DNA from: Mactra quadrangularis
Taxonomy: Eukaryota > Mollusca > Bivalvia > Venerida > Mactridae
Direction: 5' to 3'
Length of the DNA: 64,000 bases
Assembly: GCA_025267735.1 (NCBI GenBank)
Contig: CM046304.1
Location: 27,469,381-27,533,380, forward strand
The translations under genes were made by a program, and so were the position numbers. Positions 46,163-58,790 of this stretch are shown here, one piece after another. The notes under the pieces were generated by a model. The model saw only the letters and a list, made by a program, of their open reading frames with translations, was not told where the DNA came from and did no database searches. Within the stretch, counting starts at the first letter, position 1, and the number at the start of each line of letters is the position of its first letter.

Positions 46163-46345
46163 CTCGGGGAGGGTATACCCTTCCATGAAAATTTGACAAT
46201 ACTGTCAATTTTCCTGCATTAATAAGGTATATGGAGAAGTTTCCGGCCTTGTGGAAGGATATGTGAGTACTAGTTATAGACAAGGGTCAGGAAAGCTAGG
46301 TTAGGTGCGCTGGACGCCGTAAAATGTGTTATTATCATTATAATT
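46163..46345 (+). repeat. tRNA-derived SINE, family A (body and tail)
   Basis: TACCCTTCCATGAAAATTTG, GTCAATTTTCCTGCATTAAT, CCGGCCTTGTGGAAGGATAT, AGTTATAGACAAGGGTCAGG and GCGCTGGACGCCGTAAAATG follow the expanded head. Confidence 0.85.
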
Positions 46346-46349
46346 GCAA

Positions 46350-48425
46350 CAATTACCCTGATACATTACTTGTCAAACGTCATAAACAATTCTCTTAATA
46401 GTTGTGGTGTTTCCTAACACGACCCGCGTGCATCAGGTAAGCTAAAATAAGGTGTGTGTGAAAATACACTTTTATAAGTGAGAATATACAAATAGTTATT
46501 ATTACGTGACATGAGCATTAATCTGTCAAAAATGCTAAAGCGTTATAACAGCTTCACCGAATGTTAGGCCTACACAATCAAAAGCGATCAACTGATATGT
46601 CAAAGGTCAGAAAGTATGACACATAGCAATTCTATAAATAGCTCGGAGATTCCATCAGAATCTATCATTCGATTTCAAAGATTTCAATTAATTCTGTTTT
46701 GTGTTATAATTGATCATGGCTATTGGCAAAGGATAGTGTGTTAAAAGTACGGAGTTTTACCAAATAAACTATAATTTCTATATTTTGTTTCGGTCATTTG
46801 TTTGAGTGTATCTTTAATATAAGACAAATAGAACATAGTGAAGAACTTGTAACCATAGTTACCTGACAAAATCACAGAACAGATTCTTAATCTGTTAACG
46901 TTTACATTTAACGCATCGAATAGCAATCAAATGATAGCTATATATATAATCAGTCACGTAATGTACAACAAATGTACTTACAAACAAACACATTGTAACA
47001 AACTATTCTCACTGATTCACTCTGTCTCTCACATTCAGCTGTCAGATTCTTCACAGTTTGTTTATAGGTTTAGAAACAACACTTAAATAGATGTGGTGAG
47101 GTCAAAATATTGCATTATGAAACAATAAAACAATGAAATGTGAGGATATACAATGAAATATACACTACCATTTGTATAAAATGTGACTGACCGACATTAA
47201 GAGTACGTTTGGAATCAAACTATTTATATTACATAATCATATAGTGCGTTCCAAAACTTCTTGGACGAATGGAAAGTGCAGTAAAAATTAATCATGCATT
47301 CTGCAAGTATGTTTACTTCAAGTAAAGCTTATTCATTTAATGTACATGTACATGTAGTTATAATCATATTTAATAAGTAATTAATGCTCATTTTGGAATA
47401 TGCTCAGATGACTCTTTGTTTATATTTTTCATGGGAAATTGTGATTCTTGAAACTGGATTTTGTCCACTCACGTTTGAAGGACAGTGTATGAACTGCATC
47501 CTGTATTGTTCAAAGTCACTATAACAAATTATTGACAAATAGTATTATGTTCTGTAATAAGACTTTGTAAACATTTATAAAATGTTTGACATTGAATGAA
47601 ATATCTAATATCATTATATTATTCCTATATGATTACGGGTATGTTATCACTGTATTAAAAGCTCCAGGTCTATTTTTATTAGAAATTTATTTCTACCTCT
47701 AAATGCTTTTATGATTAAACGTGTTTCCTGACAATGATAATCAAAGCGCTGAAAGCACTGAATATACGATTATAAAAATTATAATAAAGTGAATTGACTT
47801 ATCAAGTATGATGTATTATTTGACTGACGGCAATTTTCTAATTGTGTTATAATATAAATTAATACGAGGTGTATCTGATAACATATTACCCGTCAGTAAG
47901 CAAAATAAAATAATTGTTCATATGTTATGATATCATTTCAAAAGTTTTTTTTTCAGTATTAGGGGAAGGGGCCAATCACAATTTCATAGATTGAGAAACA
48001 AAAAATCCAAGCAAAACTTCAAATTTGGGGAAAACGGCATGATTTAAAAATCAATTTCAAGAGGGGAAGGCGCCTGAAAACGGCCCCTGTTATATAAGGA
48101 AATAAGGTCTGAACAGGATACATGTACTTTGTTCCATGAATTTATTAGAGTAAATTTTCACAACAATGACCACCAACATCGACGTTCCCAATAACACAAA
48201 TGTCTTTAAACAGTGTCACTTTTGTTTCTTAAATATTTAAAAATCGTCAAAAAATGGCACGATTTTACAATAACCAACACAGCATTTATAACACACAAAT
48301 ACGTATTATATACATTGTAATTAATTAATTGTCGAAAAAAAATCCTATAGTTTAAACAGTCATAACTATTATATGACAAGTGATTTCTCTGACAAAATGT
48401 TCAACCGCCTAAATTTAATCACAGA
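46350..48425. other. AT-rich intergenic DNA
   Basis: A TATA-like CTATAAATAG at about 46632-46641 has no supported exon downstream. At 47950-48090 an inverted pair (AGGGGAAGGGGCC and GGCCCCT) suggests a decayed element. Confidence 0.35.
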
Positions 48426-48429
48426 GACT

Positions 48430-48790
48430 GGCATTCGGAACTCTTCGGCCATTCGCTGTGAAGAACCTCGGACATATATATATAAAGACGCTATTTTGGA
48501 ACTACCAGCGTTGAAGTAAACAACTACACGACCGTTTAGGCAATGAGAGATGTTTCGTTTTTAGTCCTTAAATTAAAAATATTACTGTTCATTGATATCG
48601 CTAAACAATATTTAGTTAATATATAACATAGAAATATGTTTTGACAAAGATCTGTGTGTATACTACGTGCTTCGCCTGTGCTTCGCCTCGCGTAGGAAGT
48701 AAAAACCTAAGCGGCCAGGGTAGACCCTCCCCCACGAATCTATCCGAGATTATTCATCCATGAAAGGACGAGGTGTTCCGACTGAGAGAC
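48430..48790. repeat. Dispersed palindromic motif, two occurrences
   Basis: CATTCGGAACTCTTCGGCCA (48433-48452) and, inverted, GAAAGGACGAGGTGTTCCGA (about 48762-48781) share the core CGGAACACCTCG followed by CATTCA-like sequence. The same motif forms a foldback at about 56733-56782. Confidence 0.5.
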
Positions 48791-48799
48791 TGGATGTTA

Positions 48800-50750
48800 C
48801 CAAACTTTGCGGTTATTAGGACTATTCTTTTTCAGATAGCTACAGTGACAAGTTGTCGTTCTTTTTCGAATGGGAAAAACTTCGTTATGTTTTCCCGGGT
48901 GTTTACAAAAAGTATAAAATTGGCGTTGGAGATGTGACGCGTTACCAAAAGTATACACTGTTCTGCTTAGTCTCTAGTTGGTATCAAGTAAAATTGACAA
49001 GAATTAACATACTTAAAGCTCTTTAAAACTAGGACGAATTTGTTACTGCTTTCTTTCTTAAGACAGTAGCATTTATGACGTCATAGTCACCTGGTATTGC
49101 CACCGTGCCTAGGTTAAAACTTGGATCCAAAGATCGAGGCATATCAATGAATCGTTAATAGGACTTCTGAGTCCTGACCACCGTAGAATGTCTTAACAAA
49201 TGTTAAATTGTGATGCCAATTATAGAGTAAAATCAATTCGGAACTCAATTTGATGAGTATTCTCAGGAAAAAAACTTCGTTTGTATTCGCGCGAAACAAA
49301 GTTGAAATAAACTATTGCAATCTGCGTTGCATACTTTTCAGCAATAATTTGTTAAATAACTTCATTCTGCATGGATACAAACCATCCTAATTCAGTTAGA
49401 AAAAACCACAAGAAAATCGAGTTTGGAATATGAACATCACATCACATTGTAAAATTGTACAGCTAAATAATGATCATATTTTAATGGTAAATTGACCATT
49501 ATATAACCTTTCTTGTTTAGAATTGTATTTTCTATTCCAAGAAAAGATAATCTTAATTACAGTTCTAGTTACCATGGCAACCATGTAAAATAATCCTGGA
49601 ACTCTGTGAATCAAAGGTTCCATGTACATTAAGATATCATATATCAACATTTACATGATGATGCAGATTATTATTGTTGATATTTAATTGGTACTACTTT
49701 ATATTTCAAATACAATAGCAAGTTTTCTTAGCAAGACTTTTCTGACAACAAGCATAAATGAGTATTTAAATGATAGATTGGTAAGATTGGTTAAACATAC
49801 AACAGTCTACGGCTCAATCAATCTGATTAAAACCCGACCTAAAATTTACCGCTCGCCTACTCGCTTATTTAGATCTGGCCTTTTTCAAACGAGGGTTTAC
49901 GTTCAGGTGACCTTTTCACATCATAATATTTATGACGAAAGTATTATGACTAGAAACTCGTCTACGTCACGCAATTTGAAATGAGCCGTCCAATCACAGA
50001 GTGTGAATAATATTGCTGGTAATTTAGCTCGCAAACCTTGGTCTAAAAATAGAAATTACGGAATCAAAATGTTATTAATAGTGCTTCGTCTAGATGAAAG
50101 CTACGCATTAATTGGTCGAAATAAAGATCACCTCGACGTGTCCCTGCATTGAGATCTTAGAGATCCTGTACGACAACGCTCTACAAGATATTTGTTCACG
50201 GAAATTGACGGCTCAATATTCTGCTTACTGTTTAACAAACAGTCGACCAAACCCGGGCCCTAAACTGAGCGACACTCGACCTAAGTTAGGCTCAATCCAG
50301 AGCCACAATACAAGGCCTCGTACACTTTATATAGCAAACATCTCAAACGCTACATATGAGTCTAGCTAACCTGTTTCAACATGCTATCTGGCTCCCCATT
50401 TTAACACGTTATAATTGCACGTGTCATAGCTCAACCCATAATGATATGACAACTCAAGCACATCAAACCAGCATGTGTGATATAACATACAACAAAAGTA
50501 TTCGTTATGTAGAAACAAAGTTACAGTCCACCACAATTTACTTAAAGCAATAAATATTTGTCTGTTTTTAACTAACCGGCCATCTTGAACACACACATGT
50601 ATATTTCACAAGTACTTGTTTACATTAATTTCAACAAAGGTCCTAATACTTCTCCTTTCGAAGTAAAAACGACATCAAAGCCAAATGTTTATGGTAGGGT
50701 ATTACAACTAGGTCAGGAATCGAACCTTGATACTAGATTCAAAGTCCAAC
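48800..50750. other. AT-rich intergenic DNA
   Basis: No gene or clear element is seen apart from an RFX-type site at 49568. Open frames of 60-141 codons here and into the next MITE are not supported. Confidence 0.35.
49568..49581. promoter_or_regulatory. RFX-type X-box, perfect match
   Basis: GTTACCATGGCAAC fits the X-box consensus GTNRCC-N(0-3)-RGYAAC bound by RFX factors, which control ciliary genes in animals. A one-mismatch relative (ATTACCATGGCAAC) is at about 27122-27135. No ciliary gene is visible nearby. Confidence 0.4.
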
Positions 50751-50754
50751 TTAG

Positions 50755-50972
50755 ACCACAACAAATTGATCATATGTTCTATGGATTCGCTCGCACCTTA
50801 ATTTTGACGGTTTTTACAAGAAAAATATTTTTATTTCCTCGCTCGCTCATAAAAATTTGGTCAAACCGCTATATAAAGCAAGTGAATAAAGACTTTTTTT
50901 TTTTTCTTCGCTCGCTCGCCCCATTTTACCCCAGAAAAATCCGTAGAACATATGATCAACTTGTTGTGGCCT
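50755..50972. mobile_element. MITE family 2, second copy
   Basis: Inverted ends CCACAACAAATTGATCATAT and ATATGATCAACTTGTTGTGG. Inside are GGATTCGCTCGCACC, CTCGCTCGCTCAT, GGTCAAACCGCTATATAAAG and TTCGCTCGCTCGCCCC, the reverse of the copy at 43166. The 141-codon frame crossing it is a by-product. Confidence 0.9.
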
Positions 50973-50999
50973 CATCAGCCTTGCAGCATGACCGTAACA

Positions 51000-51910
51000 A
51001 TATTTTTTAAACCAAAGCTACCCAGCAAGGTCCAAAACAAATATCATTGCATACATATACACTGATATTGAATCTTTGATTTCAACGAATTATGTGATAC
51101 ACTCATTATTCAATCTCCCAGCTTTCAATTGTTCCGCTTTCTAAGTGTTAATATCATGAAATTATTCATTATCTACTTTTACATAACAATGGTGGATATT
51201 AAATTGCTCTATACACTATAAAATTAGGATTTAATAACATCATTAAATATGCATATAATTAATGATAAAAATCGCTGATGTAGCATTTATTGAAATTTGA
51301 TAAATTGTGAAATCTATGGATACATGTGGACAAATATTCTAAATAATTTATGTAACAACTTGTAAAATCATAGATTATATCATTGCATACATGTAATTAG
51401 ACAAATGAGCATCAGAGACTACAACTGTAAAACATTGTGATAAAGAATAAAAGCAGCCAGAAGTTAAAATATTTACCATAAATATAAATGTAAGATTGAT
51501 GTCTCTTTTGGGCTCGTCTTTAGTTCCAGTCTCAGGCATTCTATAAATAGCAGGTGATAATATCACCTCTACACTAAGACGCACAAACATTCGCAATATT
51601 CGGCGATTTGGTACGCCACAGAATGTAGTGCGGCGCATGAAGACAAAATCGTTGGTTATTTTCTTTTTTTGATACAATCATAATTTAATTGTAAAATAGA
51701 TGATTGCTTATAACTACAGGAATATCCATCCATAGATACAAAGTACTTTTAAACCTCATATGCTTCTTTGTTTCTATTATGGGTTAAAATGTAAGTATGT
51801 TCATTATTAAAACAGAATTTTACCCCAATAACTTTTGGATGGCACTGTTTATGTTTATGTACATGTAGGCAAGCTCATTAATGTTATGTACGAGTGTACT
51901 AAAAGGATTG
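51000..51910. other. AT-rich DNA with one GC-richer patch
   Basis: The patch at about 51500-51640 is less AT-rich, holds the self-complementary GGTGATAATATCACC, and lies in a 100-codon minus-strand frame (51375-51677). No known domain is seen, so it is not called as a gene. Confidence 0.35.
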
Positions 51911-51914
51911 ATCA

Positions 51915-52145
51915 ACAATGTTTATTGTGGGTTTAACACAAATTATGGTCATTTTACGATGACCAGCTCACTTCACCCAGTTTGGACCTTTTTTCTGTAA
52001 CCAATACTCACCTACCATTCCACAAGGCCAACAACTACTCAATATACCTTATCAATGGAAGAAAATCAACATTAATTAGTGTCAAATTTTCGACGACCAC
52101 TTCGGAAACATGCCGGTAGCATATTGTGCCACAGGCCCGGGTCGT
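51915..52145 (-). repeat. tRNA-derived SINE, family A (decayed)
   Basis: On the plus strand: TTGTGGGTTTAACACAAATT, GTCATTTTACGATGACCAG, CTGTAACCAATACTCACCTA, CATTCCACAAGGCC and TTATCAATGGAAGAAAATC in family A order, with a degraded head. Confidence 0.78.
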
Positions 52146-52518
52146 AACATTGTTAACCTATATGTACTACATGGAATAGTATTAGTATATAAAGAAGGCA
52201 CTTATTGCAGACAATCACGCGAGCACTATTCTTGTTAATTGACGTTTTCATTTTATTGCCTTATACTTTTAACATTTGACTAATACATGTCATTAGTCTT
52301 GTATATTTGATAAGATATATCGGCACGAGACAAGCCAAGATGTCACGCGAAAGTATAATTCTGAAATTAATGATTACTTCATTAAATGACACTTTTGCAC
52401 AATCAATAATTCTAAGAACGTATAGCTTGTACAATTGACCTGTTTTCTTGTACACAGGAGTATTCACTATTCTATATCGAGAATGACTGACCTGAAAAAG
52501 GAATACAATGTCAGTAAG

Positions 52519-52915
52519 TAGAGCTGTGGATCGTTGAGCAAGTCCGAACCACGATTCATGTGTAGCGATTCACAAACGAACCACGAATCACTTGTTAATG
52601 GAGAAGCATTCAGAATTTCACGTAATAACAAAAATAAGCGATGAATTACGTAAGTTTTTACTAAATGGAAAACCATGTACTCCAAACATTACTATTACCA
52701 GACGTTAAATGGGCATTTTCAGTAAAATCATTTTTGTTTCAATGTGAATCAATCAAATGTTTGAATAACATTAATAATGTGGCTCGTTTTCAGAGGAAGT
52801 AAGCTAATTTTTTTCCAAAAAATAGATCGCGATTTCGGACGTGACGAATATTCGTACTAGATTTTCTAGTCTGGATCGCGAGTATCCGAGTACTCGGATA
52901 CTCGCAGCAGCCCTA
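52519..52915. mobile_element. Short hAT-type element, 397 bp
   Basis: A perfect 8-base target duplication TCAGTAAG flanks it (52511-52518 and 52916-52923). Short ends TAGAGCTG and (complement) TAGGGCTG fit hAT-type termini. A perfect 28-base palindrome at 52878-52905 sits just inside the right end. There is no transposase. A 72-codon minus-strand frame overlapping its left part is not a gene. Confidence 0.85.
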
Positions 52916-53179
52916 TCAGTAAGTATCATTTGTCGTCGTCATGATTCAAACCGACGTAAGAAGCAGTTTTAAGCTTTGAAAACAAAGCTTTTAAAGCTTT
53001 AGATAGTAACTATTAAGCATGCATGTCGTCTTCGTGGAATTGAATTTGTATATAACTCTTAGAGTCTTAAAGAGCTAGAAAAAGGAACAAACCGCTACCA
53101 AATACTCAATATTGTCAAATATTAACTTACGTCCATTTGGACGAGTCGTTAAACTGATTAAATCAGTAAGCCACGGTAC

Positions 53180-53700
53180 ATCGTCGGTTATCCCACGGTA
53201 CTCCGCTATGCTACATCATGTACTGTGGGCCATTTGATCAGCAAAATCATGAATAATTAAAGAGGCAGTTTCATTCATTCCGCAAGGAAACCACTGCGGA
53301 AAACTAGCCAATGAAATTACGTTTTATATCTAAGGTTTGGTTTACTATTCAAAGTAGCAGCCTCCATGACTGATTTTTCCACAGGGATATGTCATGTGAT
53401 ATTCCTTTGATTTTCAAATATTCCGTATATATAAAAAATACACGGTTTATTTGAAAATCAAAGGAAGGTCACATGACATATCTCTGTGGATATTTCTAAA
53501 GCGGGTGAAAAAAATCCCAGTATGACGTCATTGTTATGTTATTGAAGAGTATGTAATTGTAACTAGCGATTTCATAGGAATAAGATTGGTCTCCCCTGCC
53601 TCATGCATATTCATGAAAACGAGATTTCGCCAGTCAATTTGCCCACGGTACGCATGGAGTGTTACGGAAGAAAGTACACGAAGATGGCCACGGTATAGAC
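53180..53700. repeat. Large inverted-repeat region with an inner foldback
   Basis: GTACTGTGGGCCATTTGA near 53220 is matched on the opposite strand by GTACCGTGGGCAAATTGA near 53636-53653. GCCACGGTACATCG at 53170 likewise matches the far right end loosely. It is probably an old composite element enclosing the foldback at 53379-53489. Confidence 0.5.
53379..53489. repeat. Long near-perfect foldback, arms of about 49 bp
   Basis: The left arm (CCACAGGGATATGTCATGTG, then TCCTTTGATTTTCAAATA) and right arm (TATTTGAAAATCAAAGGA, then CACATGACATATCTCTGTGG) pair almost fully around a loop of about 12 AT-rich bases. Confidence 0.92.
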
Positions 53701-54235
53701 TTATATTAAACTACTCGCAGTTTTGAGTCTTAAAAAAATGTCGGGTTATTTTTGCTCGGTATACTTTTTAAAAGTATGATAAAACAAACATAACTGCAAA
53801 AAAACAAGCTAGACGTATGTGGCAATCTTAGCTTTTTGAGTTTCGTGTTTTGATTTTCAGTTTATTTAACTTGCATGCAATGTTCAATAGCGAGAGCCCT
53901 AACTGGGCTCCATACTTGTTTGATTCATTCTCAGCTTTATATTAGTTACTGAAATTGGAAGTTGATATAACATTTATAAAGTTCAATCATTATGGTTGGA
54001 GGATTGTATTAAATCGTTATCAACGTATGTAATAGCAACTCAATAAATTCTAATTTTGGATATGTTATCAGCTTGCCTGTATGTAATTCTAACTTAGAAA
54101 TCTACTGTGTCACTGTTCAAACAGATGACTGTTGAAGGGATGATGATTTTCTTTGTGACAAAACGCATTTTAGATGGTTAGTTGAGAAGTGGCGGCTGTT
54201 TAGGGATGGCTTTTGTTGGGACCGTGCTAATATAA

Positions 54236-54601
54236 AGTACCCACCAAAAGTTTGGAGACAAAAGAAAATAACTACAATTCTTGAGTTTGAATAATTATTT
54301 TTTGTAGAATCATTATTTTATTATATTTAAGTGATAAAATGAAAACATTTCATGGATGCAACACTATACGATTCAGCATCTGACATCGTAAAGCCTCCAA
54401 GACCGTGTTTATTATAATAATTTTCAATAACATACATGTAGTTCTTAAGCTATTTTTGTAGTCTCAGTTATTATGATAAATGATCACCAAAAAATAATGC
54501 AAAACTACAAAGCATTCCAAAATAAACAGTTATCAAATTTTAGCTAAAATCTGTCCATAGAACTTCAATCTAAAATGTCTCAAAACTTTTGGTGGGCACA
54601 G
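54236..54601. mobile_element. MITE, about 366 bp, mariner-like ends
   Basis: The left end AAGTACCCACCAAAAGTTTG, then GAGACA, and (complement of the right end) ACTGTGCCCACCAAAAGTTT, then TGAGACA, are inverted repeats of about 26 bases. There is no coding capacity. The Tc1/mariner suggestion rests on end style only. Confidence 0.82.
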
Positions 54602-54604
54602 TAA

Positions 54605-56500
54605 GTAGGGATCCATAAAGAAATGTAGTTTCTACTCGTATGTTACTTGTAAATTCACTACAATGATACACATTGAGTCTTAGTCCAATTTCATTGACCA
54701 GTATATTGTACTTTTAATTACCTTACTAAAGCCGTATGATACTTTTTATGTGCTGTTCATCACAAATGTCTACTAGTAACAGAAATCAGATTGATTGAAA
54801 ATGGACATTTTATTTTAAATGCCATAACACAAAATATACAAGATATATACCAGCCGAAATGGCATATCTGGATGATACTTTATATAACTTAAATCGGCTT
54901 CAACTGTGTCTATATATTAGATCTGAAATTGGCATTTGGTATAGAATGACCTTGGCGACGAACTATTATTGCAAAAAAGATATCTATACTTAATTACTTT
55001 TGTAGTGAATAGATGTTCACCAATATGGTCTATTGATTTGTCTATGTTTCGTAGCCAAAAACTTTGCTTTTTATACTAACTTTGAGAGATTTAGAGTTAT
55101 AATCTATAAATGAGCAGTTTCAATAGAACAAAGGCTATAAAGTTAACAGTGACCACAGCGACAGAGGAAAGATAATTGAATTTAATTACAAACAGATATG
55201 ATGCTTATGGGATCGACTCTCTGAATACGAACATCACGTTTTATTAATGTTTATCTTAAGTAGGAGTTGAAAATGTATTAAGGTTATATAAGGGATATTC
55301 TTCTAAAAATAGGTATCGGTTAAATAAGCTCATTATTATATTCCGTTTTTTTAAGTTTAATGTAACGAAAGTACCACCAGCCATTCTATTTTACTGTTAT
55401 TTTAATTCTGTCGGCAGTACCAATAGGAGGATAAATCTTATTGCTTTTTTAAACATATAATATGGACATAGCTGAAGTAGATTGTCAATTACATGTATGT
55501 AATTCTGGGAAGATTGAAGACGAGACTAATTTCTTTTTCAAATGCACTCTAAACAATATGTTAAGAAAATGTTACTTTTGTATTTACTTAGATACAAGTA
55601 AGATAAATTAATTTAAGTAAGCAAAAAACCAATTTACTTATCTTAAAATGTCGAACAAATTGTAAAAAAGTTGATTAACAATTTACATTGTGCTTAAAAT
55701 TAACCATTATGTTTAGATGGTGCATTATGGAAATATTGTGTTTTTACCTTTTTTCTTTCTATGTGTCAAATGTTTACCTTTACGTGATATAAAAATGTAT
55801 AGACGATAGATATGTACACGCTTAAGTTCTTATTGATAAAATATATGTTTTATTCTGGATTTTTGGCTGTAGAGCAGTAAGATTGGTAATCTTGCTATAT
55901 AACTGCGGTTACTGCTGTTACTTCCAACTTGACATTCATAATGGAACACTGTATTTTGAACATTGTCCTAAATAAGAAAACGTTTTCCATGTAGCGAGTT
56001 CTATCTATAGTGACAAACGCGATCCACTAAAATATCATTTGTTTATACGTTCAAGTTTTGATACAAATATGAATAATGTAAATGTTTGTTCTAAGTACCT
56101 GGAAAATATTATGTTAACGATCATTATTCTAAATGGATAAAACTCTTTGTTAGATATTCGATTTTCAATTCATTTCAACATATGGTTGCTCATATATCAG
56201 TTAAAGATTAAATATTTGCTTTCAAACAATGTTAAACTTGAAAACTTGTTAGTTGTGTATAATGTAATTGACAACGCAATATGAAACAAATTTTGGCGTC
56301 ACAAGCTAGACCTTTACAGCCCCTAATAGACATTAACAACCTAATCCAAGGTGACATATGAAATATACAATCGTGTGATTGGGAGTGGGAGGATTCTCCA
56401 AAGATTTACGTAACAACAACCAGCGGACAAGTTATTTTACTGAAGAAAAAATGTTAATCTAATACAATTTATTATTTTACTGTTATCAAATACTTTGGCC
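54605..56500. other. AT-rich intergenic DNA
   Basis: Nothing coding or repeated is recognised. Confidence 0.4.
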
Positions 56501-56506
56501 TTCAGG

Positions 56507-56880
56507 ACGCAACATAGCGCAGACGGGTAGGTGGAAGGTTGAAAGACGCAAACAAAAAGTTCACTGGTTCCAAACCTAGAACAATAATGACTTCTCGGCC
56601 ATAGTGAGATATCCCGGTCTATTATTCAGAACAAATTGAAAGAATTGAATGCCGAAGAGCTTCGAATGCCCATTCTATACGAAATCAAGCATTTTAAACT
56701 GATGTACTTTCACAACTTAGCATACGGAACTCCTCATTACGAGTAATATTCATTCAATGAATGGTCGAGGTGTTCCGATTGCACCACTTAGTGGACGGTT
56801 CAAATTCCGGGATTATAATCTTGAGAACGGACGCTGTGTTCGAAACGCTCTCAAGACTTCGTGCAGCAAAGGGACCGAAC
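56507..56880 (+). repeat. tRNA-derived SINE-like sequence with an internal palindrome
   Basis: ATAGCGCAGACGGG is a good A box and GGTTCCAAACC a B-box-like element at 56507-56582. A foldback carrying the CGGAAC ... GAGGTGTTCCG motif follows, then a second B-box-like GGTTCAAATTCCGGG near 56797-56811. It may be two elements side by side. Confidence 0.5.
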
Positions 56881-57037
56881 TAAAATAAACCTTCATAATC
56901 ATAAACGAGTATTAAAAACGTCCGATAATATTTATAACTTTCCAAGAATTATTTGAAATTTCATACTGTTGAAAAACACAGCAGTGTTCACAACTGCTTT
57001 TAAAGCATACAACTCTCAAGTTTTATACCTCGGGACT

Positions 57038-57115
57038 TGTTGTTGTTGTTGTTGTGAGGGAAGATGTAAACATACAACAATATCATTGTTGTTGTTGTAC
57101 CCATCTTCCTATTCT
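57038..57115. repeat. GTT microsatellite with inverted flanks
   Basis: A (GTT)n run at 57040-57055 is followed by GGAAGATGTAAACATACAAC and its partial inverse TTGTTGTACCCATCTTCC. CAACAAC phrases continue to about 57285. Confidence 0.75.
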
Positions 57116-57299
57116 ATTGTTGTCATTGTTTTCGTGCTACCGTAGTAACATAACAACATGAAATTAATCCCAAGCCAATATAACTAGCATAACGTAACAT
57201 CATTAAATCCAACAACATTTCATGTTCATAAAATCAGGTATTCTATAATCAACAACATTAGTTACGTCATTACAACAACGTCTTAGGGTCATTCCTGGA

Positions 57300-58780
57300 A
57301 ATCAGATTTTGTTGTAATGCGTTTTTTTTTTCAAATCCTTTACATAACTCCTTAAGTAGACTTTAAATCAATTCAATATTTAATTATCATGTCCAAATGA
57401 ATGGGAGAATATCCTTTCGTGAAGATTTTATAAATTTAGAATTTAGACACCATAAATAGCAATAGGACAGGCTACTTTAATAATAAACAACAAGTATAAA
57501 CTATCTTTAAAATAAAACTATCTACCTACGTTGGTGAAAATTATGATATGGAGACCCAAAAGTGACATTTCAAAGCAGTTTTTTTATTTTTCACAATTAT
57601 TTCGTAAAAAGAAGTAATAGTATATTGTATGTACGTAATATTTTAACAACGAAAAGAAGAGAAACAATTTTTCGTGAAGACGCAATATTTTGTAAATATG
57701 GAATAATTATTACGAAAGAAGCGTAACTAATTATTTCGAAAAATATGAGATAACTGTTTCGAAAATACGATGTATTTGAAAGAAGAAGAAAAATCGTTTC
57801 AATATTACGAATACACGAGAAAGTTATGAAAGTGAAAAAAGTTCTTCAAAATGTCACTTTAAGAGCTTCGTATAATGAAGATTAAATCCAAGTAATGTAA
57901 ACGTGCGACGTATAAAAATCCTACATAATTATATCAACTTTTAATATTAAAGGATTTAGTACGACAATATTGATTCTCCTTCTAGATATAGTTGTGGTGA
58001 TTTCCTCAATGATATCAAGCTTCTCTCTTCTATAGGACAAATATTATTTAGTGACTATTTAGTCCAGTAATATTTAGTTGTTTATGAAATTTTGAATTTA
58101 AATCAATTTTTCAAAACATGGCATTTTATTGTACTTTTAAGTTTGAGCTTATCGCATAAAGGGGTAATACATGTATATGAGTTCACACTATTGTGAAGCA
58201 GTTTCAAAGTATTTATTCTTGTGAAAAAAGTTATTCAGTATACGTGCGGCTAAGTGAATAAGAGTGTAGGTATAACTCACTTGTTTTATTTAAGATCATA
58301 AAAAAAGATTACTGAATATATATATCTATATATATTCATCCCTATTTTTGACAGACTATTCTTTTGTTAAATAGACACACCAAATAAAAAAATCGCTTAA
58401 TAATTCTGCTAAAACATCTGACTAACTTTATTTACAATGATTGAATTATTTTATGAATTAACTACGTGTTTCTTGCAAATTTTTGAGAGAATGGGGAAAC
58501 ATTTTGATAGTTTCTGCAATTGTATTAAGAAACCGAATTCCATAGATTATCAGGCAAACATGCCTACATACAGAGAGACGTTTCAAATAAAAGTCACAAA
58601 ACTGCACTAAAATCATCTATGTCGTTTCTAACAATTTTAAGGTAGAATTGTGTGTATTAAATAACATATAAAGTTTTACAAAGAGGAAAGTTCTAAGCAT
58701 ACACCTGTAATATTTGTATTTAGTGAGATAACCACGCCCTCGTGAATACAAACAAGTCAAAGGCATAAGAAACTGTAAAA
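57300..58780. other. AT-rich intergenic DNA
   Basis: Nothing is recognised beyond AT dinucleotide runs at 58318-58335. Confidence 0.4.
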
Positions 58781-58790
58781 AACCACTTAC

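Noticed and set aside
46632..46641. TATA box CTATAAATAG as a core promoter
   Set aside because: No supported exon follows; the nearest ATG frame closes after six codons, and TATA-like strings are frequent in AT-rich DNA.
50585..51010. 141-codon plus-strand open frame
   Set aside because: More than half of it is the MITE family 2 copy at 50755-50972.
51375..51677. 100-codon minus-strand frame with a GC-richer core
   Set aside because: No recognisable domain and no clear acceptor upstream; the self-complementary GGTGATAATATCACC points to repeat origin.
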